13,091 nucleotides of DNA from JACOVP01 sp035289145. Its GTDB lineage: Archaea > Nanobdellota > Nanobdellia > SCGC-AAA011-G17 > UBA489. The notes beneath the pieces are model-generated. The model ran no database searches. It had not been told where the DNA came from and worked only from the letters and a program-made list of their open reading frames with translations. The position numbers and the translations under genes were made by a program. Each line of letters opens with the position of its first letter. Position 1 is the stretch's first letter. The stretch is from assembly GCA_035289145.1 (NCBI GenBank), contig DATDXZ010000036.1, positions 1 through 13,091 of the forward strand. The letters run 5' to 3'. Positions 1 through 6,283 of the stretch are shown here, one piece after another.

Positions 1-166
1 CTTCTTTAGGCTTTGGGGAGGCTGAAAAACAAATATTCTCAACAGGATCTTTGTGCTTTAGCGAGAAACGTCAAACAGTGAAAAGAAAGCTAATCTTCAT
101 TGTTGGGGAAGTCTCTTGCTTCAAGATACTGAATAATTACGCTTTTTTGTAGAAATAAGAAAGCTT
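1..166. other. No assignable gene; possible 3' tail of an upstream gene
   Basis: No complete gene is visible here. One plus-strand frame is open from base 3 to a TAG at 150-152 (49 codons, no internal Met). It could be the tail of a gene that begins outside the window and converges on the regulator, but its composition is not clearly protein-like. A T-run at 143-148 could act as an archaeal U-tract terminator for such a gene. A 6-bp inverted repeat (149-154 and 165-170, GTAGAA/TTCTAC) overlaps the stop codon of the minus-strand regulator. Confidence 0.3.
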
Positions 167-1147
167 CTACAACAATCCCTTCGGAAATAAATTGTAAACG
201 AGCTCTTGTCGTATAATCGTGTAGGTCTGCTCTTTGATGCTGCCAATATAATTTTTTCTTAAATCATGAGAGAAAACATCTATTTCCACGGGAGTGCGAA
301 ACGCTATGACAAAGACCATTCGTAAAGAAATTTGGTCGAAAAATGCATACGTAATGTTGTCATGTTGTTGAATAAAAGATTTTAAGGTTATTATCTGCTC
401 TTGAGTAATATTCTCCAGGTGAACAGTGCAAAGATACGCGGTATAGCCTAATGTTCTTATGGAAATATGAGGGGTAGTATAAGCTAAAATAGCGCGTTCT
501 GCCAAACGTTTCATACGATAGCGGACAACATCTAAGCTAAGACTAAGTTTTTTAGTGATGGCAACATATGAGAGAGCGCTGTCCGTTGCCAAAAGATATA
601 AAAGTTGTTTATCCGTTGCGTCCACGTCATATCGTTCAGCCGTTCTTTTCTTTCTCGGAAGATAAGCCTTGGTAAACTCCTTGGAAAAGTCACGCAGTAA
701 ATGCTCCACTTTAATAATGTCATAGGAAAAATACATATTATATGTGTTCAGTCGCTTGCCAAAACGCTGGGTAATATCTGTAACAATATGAACTGTATCT
801 CGAAGATCCTTATAGACAAATTCCACAAAAAAATCCCAGTCACCAGAGAGAACAACTGCCCAATTAATGAAAGAATGATTTTCAATATAGGAAAGAATAT
901 CAGGATTGCCATAAATATCTTCATTAAACTTCAATAGCAGACAAAAAGTATCTAATTTTAAGGCTCCAATGTTAATCACAGCGATAAACTTCTCAATAAT
1001 ATGTTCTCTCTGTAAGCGCTTTATCCTATAAGTGACTGCGTTCTTGCTTAATCCTAGTTGTTTTGCTAGCTGGCTATGAGAAAGCCGAGCATCCTGTGAA
1101 AGTGCAAAAATAATCTTTTTATCCTTCAAATCAAGTTTTTCTGTCAT
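167..1147 (-). CDS. Lrp/AsnC-family transcriptional regulator with two tandem HTH-RAM units
   Basis: A DNA-binding protein of 326 residues, about twice the length of a standard Lrp/AsnC regulator (about 150). It is built from two copies of the family architecture. The first winged HTH is at about residues 5-55 (LSHSQLAKQLGLSKNAVTYR). It is followed by a RAM-type ligand/oligomerisation domain at about 63-150 with the family's G-D-x-D signature (SGDWDFFVEF). A second HTH is at about 175-222 (LSLSLDVVRYRMKRL), then a second, more diverged RAM-like half. Lrp proteins sense amino acids or small metabolites and act as dimers or higher oligomers, so a fused dimer is a reasonable inference. The ligand and targets cannot be read from the sequence. 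No Shine-Dalgarno precedes the ATG. A purine-rich stretch with a TATA-like TAGTAAAG about 26 nt upstream would fit a leaderless transcript. The gene diverges from the 1271 gene, so local or autoregulation is possible. Confidence 0.85.
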   Translation of the reverse strand: MTEKLDLKDKKIIFALSQDARLSHSQLAKQLGLSKNAVTYRIKRLQREHIIEKFIAVINIGALKLDTFCLLLKFNEDIYGNPDILSYIENHSFINWAVVLSGDWDFFVEFVYKDLRDTVHIVTDITQRFGKRLNTYNMYFSYDIIKVEHLLRDFSKEFTKAYLPRKKRTAERYDVDATDKQLLYLLATDSALSYVAITKKLSLSLDVVRYRMKRLAERAILAYTTPHISIRTLGYTAYLCTVHLENITQEQIITLKSFIQQHDNITYAFFDQISLRMVFVIAFRTPVEIDVFSHDLRKNYIGSIKEQTYTIIRQELVYNLFPKGLL

Positions 1148-1202
1148 TTTTTAGTATATTTACCACATACTTTACTATTTTTCCCAAAATTAGAGAGAAT
1201 AG

Positions 1203-1214
1203 TTTTATATTAAA
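1203..1214 (+). promoter_or_regulatory. Candidate TATA box for the 1271 gene pair
   Basis: TTTTATATTAAA lies in the 123-nt divergent gap. With transcription starting about 26 nt past its centre (near 1234), the message would carry a leader of about 37 nt that includes the Shine-Dalgarno at 1258-1261. The element is nearly symmetric and could also serve the minus-strand regulator. That gene has a second candidate TATA-like site at about 1169-1178, spaced for a leaderless message. Confidence 0.45.
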
Positions 1215-1254
1215 GATTATGCTATTACTCACAGGTAACAACAATTACTACAAC

Positions 1255-1264
1255 AAAGGAGATG
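1255..1264 (+). promoter_or_regulatory. Shine-Dalgarno that fixes the start at 1271
   Basis: AAAGGAGATG closely matches the complement of the archaeal 16S rRNA 3' end. Its GGAG (1258-1261) directly abuts an in-frame ATG at 1262, which is too close to use. The GGAG sits 9 nt before the ATG at 1271, which is therefore the better start. Confidence 0.7.
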
Positions 1265-1270
1265 ACAACA

Positions 1271-1960
1271 ATGACAACACAAACATATGAAGGACAAACA
1301 AAGGTAACAACAAGAGGTGTAGTGGTAGGCAAGATTAGGCAACTAGAGACTGCTCTTGAAATGTATGAACAGGACCCTTTCTGGGACTTTCATAAAAAAG
1401 CAGGCGGTGTAGATTTTTCTGGTTTTTCTGCAGAGGAAAGAGATAAACTATACAAAGAAAGGATGGTCCCACGATATGGAGAAACAGATGTACCTGTAGT
1501 AATGCAGATTAGACGATTGATAAGTACCTATAGCTCAATAAGGAACAGAATGGATGATGTTGCACAAAGCACGAGCCGGCAAGTGATGGATGCAGCAAGG
1601 ACATTAGATGCTATCAACGCACAATTGCCAGAAGGTCAGAAATTAATAGGCAATGAGTCTTGGAGTTATAGTCGCTGTCATGTAGAAGATGTTCTGGGCA
1701 GGGAAGCAGCAGACAAATTCTTCAATCATAGCACTTGGACGAATTTCAGAGGTCTTCCAGATAATGACCCTCTTTATCAAAAATTAATGCAGGCAAGTAA
1801 GGAAATGAGATTTAGAGGTCAAAGGAATAAAACTAGTGAACTCTATCAACTAGCACAAGAAATTGCTGAGAGAAAGATGAGTGAAGAAAAATACACTGCA
1901 CTTTCCAATGAAGACCATGCATTATGGAGAGATTTAGCTTCTGTAATGCAGGCAGATTAA
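1271..1960 (+). CDS. Conserved-looking hypothetical protein, soluble and helical
   Basis: Encodes 229 residues from the ATG at 1271; an in-frame ATG at 1262 would add three residues but overlaps the Shine-Dalgarno. No family is recognised. The protein has no signal peptide or membrane segment. It is strongly charged and probably mostly alpha-helical, with a leucine/methionine-rich helix near residues 18-33 and another around the IRRLISTYSSIRNRMDDV stretch. There are Trp/Asp-containing segments (DPFWDFHKKAG near the N-terminus, NESWSYSRCH in the middle) and a Lys/Glu-rich C-terminus. Only one cysteine is present, so metal binding by Cys clusters is unlikely. It is the first gene of a probable two-gene unit with the unknown gene at 2006 (45-nt gap) and is transcribed divergently from the Lrp-type regulator. 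Function is not assigned. Confidence 0.75.
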   Translation: MTTQTYEGQTKVTTRGVVVGKIRQLETALEMYEQDPFWDFHKKAGGVDFSGFSAEERDKLYKERMVPRYGETDVPVVMQIRRLISTYSSIRNRMDDVAQSTSRQVMDAARTLDAINAQLPEGQKLIGNESWSYSRCHVEDVLGREAADKFFNHSTWTNFRGLPDNDPLYQKLMQASKEMRFRGQRNKTSELYQLAQEIAERKMSEEKYTALSNEDHALWRDLASVMQAD

Positions 1961-1961
1961 T

Positions 1962-2009
1962 ATGGGTGATAACTATAACACAAAGAATGGAAGAAAAGTA
2001 AAGCAATGA
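1962..2009 (+). other. Possible 15-codon linker ORF before the 2006 gene
   Basis: An ATG two bases after the stop of the 1271 gene opens a 15-codon frame (MGDNYNTKNGRKVKQ) whose TGA overlaps the ATG of the next gene (ATGA at 2006-2009). The overlap would allow ribosomes to move from one gene to the next. It has no good Shine-Dalgarno of its own, and chance is a real alternative. Confidence 0.2.
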
Positions 2010-2830
2010 CTAACGAAAAATCTGCAACAAAAGATCCAAGAATTTTTGGTCCTGGACATTATGAGAAAGTTGGTCGGCAAATGTTGGACCAAGGTCTTGA
2101 AGTGCGCGTTGGTGATGAGCTTATTCCTTATGCATATGAAATTATAGTCCCTGAAAACTTTCCAAATTATCCTTATGATTATAATCATGACTGTAAAGTA
2201 AGGATGAGATTTGATCAGGAATCATTTAATCTAGAAGCTAGAAGTTTTAGAATAGGTGTTAGTAATGGAGGACAATGGGTGTTTCAGAATTACTTGTTTA
2301 CTGATGAAGGCATTTTTGTAGTGCATGACCGTCAAGTAGAAAAAACATATGAATACAGAGATGGAGAAGATCGTTGGCAATACCAAGAGAGATTAAGACC
2401 AAAGGTAGAACAATTGCAAGAAAAATTAGAAGGTGGTAAAGAAGAAAAAGGAGTAATGTTTAGTCTCGATGGGAGTACGAGATTTGCAGATTGGAATACT
2501 CTTACAAGAGTTGAAAGGGGGAATTTGTTTGAAGTAGTTCATCCTCCAACAAGAGATAGTTCACATACTATCGTGCAATTTCGTACCTTAAGAGCTGAAG
2601 AGATTCCCCATGATGGTCTTATGATAGCATCTTTCGGAGTTTTAGGTGCTATAGTTTTAGGAGGAATTACAGAAAAAACAAACAGTAGAACACTTAATTA
2701 TAAGATTATACTTCGTAATGGTGCAATAGTACAAAAGAATTATACATTGGGGGTGTGTGGAAATGAATATCAAAGTTTCGGTAGTATTAATTTTAGTGGT
2801 GACTCATCAGGATGTGCTATTCCTAGATAG
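2006..2830 (+). CDS. Hypothetical protein with one internal hydrophobic segment
   Basis: Encodes 274 residues; no family is recognised. The start is fixed by an in-frame stop just upstream and a weak GGAAG 12 nt before the ATG. The N-terminal half is rich in aromatic and acidic residues and looks beta-rich (EIIVPENFPNYPYDYNHD). A charged helical linker at about residues 125-150 (RPKVEQLQEKLEGGKEEKG) separates it from a C-terminal half with further beta-like strands. One glycine-rich hydrophobic stretch (GLMIASFGVLGAIVLGGI, about residues 204-221) could be a membrane segment or a buried strand-helix unit. There is no N-terminal signal peptide. The last about 50 residues are Asn/Ser/Gly-rich and hold two of the protein's three cysteines. 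It is the second gene after 1271, probably on the same transcript; a pyrimidine-rich stretch follows. Function is unknown. Confidence 0.75.
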   Translation: MTNEKSATKDPRIFGPGHYEKVGRQMLDQGLEVRVGDELIPYAYEIIVPENFPNYPYDYNHDCKVRMRFDQESFNLEARSFRIGVSNGGQWVFQNYLFTDEGIFVVHDRQVEKTYEYRDGEDRWQYQERLRPKVEQLQEKLEGGKEEKGVMFSLDGSTRFADWNTLTRVERGNLFEVVHPPTRDSSHTIVQFRTLRAEEIPHDGLMIASFGVLGAIVLGGITEKTNSRTLNYKIILRNGAIVQKNYTLGVCGNEYQSFGSINFSGDSSGCAIPR

Positions 2831-2838
2831 AAAGTATG

Positions 2839-2862
2839 TATTTAGCTAACTATTTAGCTAAC
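2839..2862. repeat. Perfect 12-bp tandem duplication
   Basis: TATTTAGCTAAC occurs twice in a row (2839-2850, 2851-2862), starting nine bases after the stop of the 2006 gene. Each copy contains the 8-bp palindrome TTAGCTAA. It could be a protein-binding site or a slippage duplication. Confidence 0.7.
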
Positions 2863-2867
2863 CGAAA

Positions 2868-2879
2868 ATCTTTCTTTTT
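2868..2879 (+). terminator. Pyrimidine-rich stretch, possible archaeal terminator
   Basis: A T/C run (ATCTTTCTTTTT) lies about 40 nt after the 2830 stop. Archaeal RNA polymerase terminates on U-tracts without needing a hairpin, so this is the best candidate end for the 1271-2830 transcript. There is no strong stem in front of it. Confidence 0.35.
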
Positions 2880-2954
2880 AGACAGCCCCGATTTCTGGCT
2901 AAGCAAACTTTAAGAGTATGCATTTCTTTTGGCACTAAGTATTTGAAGGAGAAC

Positions 2955-2962
2955 TTTATAAA
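2955..2962 (+). promoter_or_regulatory. Candidate TATA box of a small transcription unit
   Basis: TTTATAAA, preceded by the purine-rich GAAGGAGAAC (possible BRE). Its centre is about 25 nt before an ATG at 2983, the spacing expected for a leaderless archaeal transcript. Confidence 0.4.
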
Positions 2963-2982
2963 GGTCAAAATATCTATTAACT

Positions 2983-3033
2983 ATGAATCAAAGGAAAATA
3001 GAACAATCTCTAATTGATTTTCACAATAAATAG
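2983..3033 (+). CDS. Putative 16-residue leaderless peptide (or small RNA start)
   Basis: A 17-codon frame including the stop encodes MNQRKIEQSLIDFHNK. It has no Shine-Dalgarno but sits at the predicted transcription start of the TATA box at 2955. A strong hairpin follows at 3039-3077. The three elements together look like a compact unit: a short peptide, a leader for the 3129 gene, or a small RNA in which the frame is incidental. There is no homology evidence, and a frame this short can arise by chance. Confidence 0.25.
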   Translation: MNQRKIEQSLIDFHNK

Positions 3034-3038
3034 CTGTA

Positions 3039-3077
3039 ATCACAAAACTACTAACAAACTCATCAGAGTTTTGTGAT
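3039..3077. repeat. Perfect 11-bp inverted repeat, hairpin or operator
   Basis: ATCACAAAACT (3039-3049) pairs exactly with AGTTTTGTGAT (3067-3077) around a 17-nt loop. It begins six bases after the tiny frame ending at 3033 and stops 25 nt before the TATA box of the 3129 gene. It may be an RNA hairpin ending the small unit or a DNA operator upstream of the next promoter. It lacks a following T-run. Confidence 0.6.
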
Positions 3078-3100
3078 CTATAAATTGAATTACCAAAAAA

Positions 3101-3110
3101 CTTATATAAC
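3101..3110 (+). promoter_or_regulatory. TATA box of the 3129 gene, leaderless spacing
   Basis: CTTATATAAC, preceded by the A-rich ACCAAAAAA typical of a BRE. Its centre is about 23-24 nt before the ATG at 3129, which puts the transcription start at or next to the start codon. This agrees with the absence of a Shine-Dalgarno there. Confidence 0.6.
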
Positions 3111-3128
3111 CAATAACTTGACAAATAT

Positions 3129-4382
3129 ATGATAAAAAAAAGAAAAACGAGAAAATTACTCTATCTATCAATTGTTACTCTAATCATTTTCTCAATGGGA
3201 TTTTTATTAGTATTTGGATTAAATCTTAAGAATCCAACAAAGATAATTAGTCAAGAACTTTATAGAGAGTGTCTAAATCCTATGACTATATCTCAAGATA
3301 AATATTTATTAGGGATTTATGATTCAAATCTATTATACTCAAATCTAATAAATATAAACGGATCATTATATCTTGGACAAGACAAAATATATGTCTGGAA
3401 TATTGGCCCGGATCATAAACCAAACACTGCAGATGATTTAAATCCTGTAGAAATCAACGCAACAGGAATAATTCTAACAGGAATAGAATCTGGAGAATAT
3501 GAAAACTATGGGGATATAACTCCAAAAATAAGTAACAGGTATATTATATGGGTAAATACTAATGGAAGAGTAACTTATAGAATAGAATATATTGATATGG
3601 GGACTGATGGGATTTTAGATCAAAATGAAGCGTCCAATATAATGCAAATCTATTCAATACCCTACATAGAAATGGAAATTAACTCAATTAGCTTAAAAGA
3701 AAGTAAAGTTTCTTTCACTTACAACACAAAATCAACAAGCATCAATTACCTCTCTCCAAAAATAAGTTTATGTGATTTAAACTTAATTTATAGCCAACAA
3801 GGGGCATGTTCTCAAAATAATGTTATAACTTTTGATGCTGGAACTTATGATCCATTAAAAATAACTGGAAACGCTTACTTTTACAATGACCCATATCTAG
3901 GAACTCAAGTATTATTTGGTGAAATGACTCGCCCATTTCCAATAGGCACGTCCGGTCCAGCGAGTTATTCAATTTTCTCCCAGACTCAAAATTTAGGAGT
4001 AAACTCAATTGCCAATGAAACTGAATTAATTGATTTATATGAGTCTGTAGGGCTAATTTCATACCAAGATAAAATTTATGGGTACTTTTATCCCGGAAGC
4101 GTCTCAGGAAACATGATTCCATTATCCAGCGGACCAGTGGATAAAAAAGCGAGTGTAAATGTTAGAAATAAGATCTCCCCCTTAGGAAATTACTTAGCTG
4201 TATATTCAAAAAACAACCTAAATATGATTGAAATTTACATTGGTTCGTTAGGAAATGGTCTTGAACTTAAAACACCCTTCGCAATTTCAGAAAAAACATT
4301 CCTTGACAGTTCATCATCAGGGAATTATTTATATTCTTACCAAAACGACACAATATATTATACTCAATGTTTTGGGATATAA
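3129..4382 (+). CDS. Membrane-anchored exported protein, probably a beta-propeller
   Basis: Encodes 417 residues. The N-terminus is a Lys/Arg-rich start (MIKKRKTRK) followed by one hydrophobic segment at about 11-32, giving an uncleaved anchor with the rest outside the cell. The outer part is made of short strand-turn units typical of TolB/WD-like propellers (ISNRYIIWV, SPLGNYLAVYS). Two acidic Gly/Asp loops, GPDHKPNTADD (93-103) and MGTDGILDQNE (157-167), resemble the G-x-D-G-x-x-x-T-x-D-D turns common in archaeal surface propellers and may bind calcium. Three Cys lie far apart. No catalytic motif is recognised, so a binding or structural role is inferred. The gene is A+T-rich relative to the secFD block, which fits an accessory or transferred gene. 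It stands alone with its own leaderless promoter and converges on the degraded region, with two bases to the next stop. Confidence in the CDS is high; the fold is moderate. Confidence 0.8.
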   Translation: MIKKRKTRKLLYLSIVTLIIFSMGFLLVFGLNLKNPTKIISQELYRECLNPMTISQDKYLLGIYDSNLLYSNLININGSLYLGQDKIYVWNIGPDHKPNTADDLNPVEINATGIILTGIESGEYENYGDITPKISNRYIIWVNTNGRVTYRIEYIDMGTDGILDQNEASNIMQIYSIPYIEMEINSISLKESKVSFTYNTKSTSINYLSPKISLCDLNLIYSQQGACSQNNVITFDAGTYDPLKITGNAYFYNDPYLGTQVLFGEMTRPFPIGTSGPASYSIFSQTQNLGVNSIANETELIDLYESVGLISYQDKIYGYFYPGSVSGNMIPLSSGPVDKKASVNVRNKISPLGNYLAVYSKNNLNMIEIYIGSLGNGLELKTPFAISEKTFLDSSSSGNYLYSYQNDTIYYTQCFGI

Positions 4383-4384
4383 CC

Positions 4385-4567
4385 TTATTTTATAAGCATC
4401 GTTCCTGAAACATCAAAAAGTCCTTCTTGTAATATCGCGAGGAATTTGGGGTGCTCAAAGTAGTCCTCAGACACTTTGACATAAATTGTCCCAACCTTGG
4501 AGTTCAAATACAAATCAGCCGATACAAGACTAGCTACAATCATAAAAGCAAATAAAAATACAGTCAA
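4385..4567 (-). CDS. Doubtful small membrane or secreted ORF, possibly a gene remnant
   Basis: A 60-codon frame with a TTG start (an in-frame ATG lies at 4543). It has a hydrophobic segment ending in a signal-peptide-like ASLVSA, then about 43 residues (GTIYVKVSEDYFEHPKFLAI). The frame stays open upstream to a TGA at 4619-4621, and that extension is also hydrophobic (TLVISLSASLLVKNFVYL) but has no ATG. The missing good start, the lack of a Shine-Dalgarno and the position beside two clear pseudogenes suggest the 3' end of a decayed membrane-protein gene. A real small protein is possible. It ends two bases from the stop of the convergent 3129 gene. No family is recognised. Confidence 0.3.
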   Translation of the reverse strand: MTVFLFAFMIVASLVSADLYLNSKVGTIYVKVSEDYFEHPKFLAILQEGLFDVSGTMLIK

Positions 4568-4678
4568 ATAAACAAAGTTCTTTACAAGAAGAGAAGCTGA
4601 GAGGGAGATGACGAGAGTTCAAGAAAATATTGGTGGTTTAGAGGTTTTTCTCAAAGAATTATAGTCAAACTACATTGA
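4568..4678. other. Intergenic stretch without a supported gene
   Basis: No supported gene. An 18-codon plus-strand frame (MTRVQENIGGLEVFLKEL) follows a GAGGGAG and ends at a TAG at 4661-4664 or so. It is too short to call and may be another gene fragment. Confidence 0.3.
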
Positions 4679-4812
4679 TTATTTGAAATATTTCTCAGCC
4701 TTCTTCAAAAACTATTCTATCTCAGTATCAACTTTGCTCTGGTGTCCTTTATCAGATGACGATTGTAATAAATGTTTATCAATATAAACTGGTTGCGGTT
4801 CTTCTGTTTAGC
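4679..4812 (-). pseudogene. Remnant: C-terminal tail of a paralogue of the 5135 MopE-like gene
   Basis: Read on the minus strand, this stretch encodes PQPVYIDKHLLQSSSDKG..., an in-frame TAG at 4712-4714, then FLKKAEKYFK and a stop at 4679-4681. It lines up without gaps over about 42 codons with the cytoplasmic tail of the intact neighbour (SQPIYIDKNLLRSSLSKE...SFQKVEKLFK), with about 21 identical residues and similar DNA. The rest of the paralogue is missing: a stop (TAA) and unrelated sequence follow at about 4805-4812. This is the decayed end of a second copy of the surface-protein gene, probably left by duplication followed by insertion or deletion. The match was made by eye, codon by codon; the boundary at the ATPase remnant is uncertain by several bases. 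Confidence 0.75.
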
Positions 4813-4827
4813 TATTATGGAAGGTAA

Positions 4828-5103
4828 AAGAACCGTAGTTCTAATGGAAATAACTCTTCTAAACAACAGTTAAAAGTTTCCTTATTTAAAGGAAAACAAA
4901 TTAAAGAATTGCTGCAAGTATGCAAGGAAATAGATGATGAAGAAACAAAACAAAGAGAAGTGCGTGCATTACTGAAAGCTAGTAAAGAACTTAATTGCAA
5001 AAACTTATGTATTATAACAGAAGACTACGAAAATGAAGAGGAAGTGCGATGGTTAGATTTGAAAGTGAAATTTGCCCCCCTCTGAAAATGGCTGTTAAAA
5101 TAG
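4828..5103 (+). pseudogene. Remnant: C-terminus of a DUF4143-type archaeal ATPase
   Basis: A plus-strand frame open from a TAA at 4825-4827 reads KGKQIKELLQVCKEIDDEE, then REVRALLKASKELNC, NLCIITEDYENEEE and KVKFAPL, followed by TGA (5083-5085), KWLLK and TAG (5101-5103). This is the characteristic end of archaeal AAA-type ATPases carrying a DUF4143 domain, where LIQVC, TKxRExxALLKAxxEL, ITxDYE and FxPLWKWLL are recurrent. The family context makes the TGA a TGG-to-TGA change at the Trp of PLWKWLL. The P-loop ATPase domain and most of the protein are absent, and the first about 15 codons are degraded. The whole gene would be about 400-450 residues. These ATPases are often found in accessory regions. 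It converges on the intact MopE-like gene. Family identity is from memory of the motif, not a search. Confidence 0.7.
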
Positions 5104-5134
5104 GAGAATGAGCCGCGAATCTTTTAAAAGTTTT

Positions 5135-6283
5135 TCACTTGAACAATTTCTCAACTTTTTGAAAAGATTTCTCTAAATCATTGTCAATCTTGCTCTTCTG
5201 TTCCTTGCTGAGCGATGATCGTAGTAGGTTTTTGTCAATATAGATCGGTTGGGATGTTTCTTTTTGAGTCTTTGAAGTTGATAAAATCTTACCAGTCTTC
5301 TTGAATTGATAATAAAAGTAGCCTCCTAGAATAAGAATAATGAGAAAGAAAATTATAAGTATAATACTAAGAGAAGAACCCTCTGCTGAGCAGTCTTTTG
5401 GGCAAGTCTCTGGATCTTCGCCGTAGTTCACATCGCAAACTAAGTTTGGACAGAGAGGATAGCGGTCTTGTTTGTCATCGCGTCCATCACCATCAGTGTC
5501 TTTGCGAGTAGGATCAGTGCCTTGTTGTAATTCAACTGCTAAAGTCAATCCATCTTGATCTTCATCTGCGTCCTCGCCGGTTTTTTGACAAGTTTGGCAA
5601 GGACCACCGCAATCTATCGCAGTTTCTCCTTGATTTTTTATACCATCAGAGCAAGTAGGGCATGCAGGACAATTAGGTCCTCCGCAATCAGAGACATTGC
5701 CAGTGCCAAGGTCAACAGAGGTTTTGTATTCTCCTTGGTTCAAGATGCCGTCAATGCAGGAAGTGCAAGCTCTGCAGCTGCCACCGCAGTCTACGCCAGT
5801 CTCATCGCCGTCTTGCATATCATTAAAACAAGTGCTAGTTTGTTGTGTTTGGTTTTGTTGACAATTTTCATCAACTTGCCCGTCGCAGTCGTCATCAAAA
5901 GTATTGTCACAAATTTCATTCTGTAAAGGTAAAGTTTGATTGACGCAAGAGCTCCAGCTGGTGCCATTAATACAAGTCTGATAGCCGGGTCGACAGATGC
6001 CTTGGGAATTACCAGTGCAATCACGAACACTATCAGCAATACAGAAGCAGTCTTCATCAGTTTGTCCATCGCAGTCGTCATCAAGTCCATTATTGCAGAC
6101 TTCAGCAACAGGATCTCGTCCGCCATAGCAGACACTCCATTGTCCTTGTTGGCAAATTTGAATGCCATAGCTGCATTCGCCGACAGCAGTAGTCCCGCAT
6201 TGTCTTTGTTGGTTTTCTTGGCAAGGCTCTGCAACAACAAAAGGAACTAAAAATACAAGAAGAAGATACAACCACGATTTCAT
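5135..6283 (-). CDS. MopE-like Cys-rich surface protein with C-terminal membrane anchor
   Basis: Encodes 382 residues. A cleavable signal peptide is likely at 1-18 (LYLLLVFLVPFVVA). The outer part carries two MopE-type metal-binding motifs (PF11617-like): CNNGLDDDCDG at about 63 and CDNTFDDDCDG at about 125. Each is followed by a D-E and each is preceded by a short Cys-containing strand module. Next are three repeats of the C-x-D-G-I-x-N-Q-G-E...DCGGPC type (155-233), a thrombospondin type 3/calcium-binding stretch (DADEDQDGL...DTDGDGRDD, 238-270) and a Cys module (CDVNYGEDPETCPKDC). One membrane helix (305-325) and a Lys-rich cytoplasmic tail of about 57 residues end the protein. Calcium-dependent, disulfide-stabilised adhesion or scaffold roles are inferred. 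Its ATG overlaps the stop of the upstream 864-residue gene (ATGA, 6280-6283), so translation is probably coupled. A decayed tail of a paralogue lies just downstream. Confidence 0.85.
   Translation of the reverse strand: MKSWLYLLLVFLVPFVVAEPCQENQQRQCGTTAVGECSYGIQICQQGQWSVCYGGRDPVAEVCNNGLDDDCDGQTDEDCFCIADSVRDCTGNSQGICRPGYQTCINGTSWSSCVNQTLPLQNEICDNTFDDDCDGQVDENCQQNQTQQTSTCFNDMQDGDETGVDCGGSCRACTSCIDGILNQGEYKTSVDLGTGNVSDCGGPNCPACPTCSDGIKNQGETAIDCGGPCQTCQKTGEDADEDQDGLTLAVELQQGTDPTRKDTDGDGRDDKQDRYPLCPNLVCDVNYGEDPETCPKDCSAEGSSLSIILIIFFLIILILGGYFYYQFKKTGKILSTSKTQKETSQPIYIDKNLLRSSLSKEQKSKIDNDLEKSFQKVEKLFK

Noticed and set aside
143..170. T-run plus inverted repeat as a terminator of the Lrp-type gene
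   Set aside because: For the minus-strand transcript the run after the stem is A, not U. The orientation fits only a plus-strand gene that is not clearly present.
2880..2950. tRNA or C/D-box small RNA after the 2006 gene
   Set aside because: No cloverleaf pairing and no matching C and D boxes were found by eye.
4815..5000. 61-codon minus-strand frame opposite the ATPase remnant
   Set aside because: The plus strand here encodes the recognisable ATPase C-terminus, so the minus frame is its antisense shadow.
5791..6240. 149-codon minus-strand frame inside the MopE-like gene
   Set aside because: It is a shadow of the Asp/Cys-rich repeats in another frame. The real frame has the signal peptide, motifs, anchor and coupled start.
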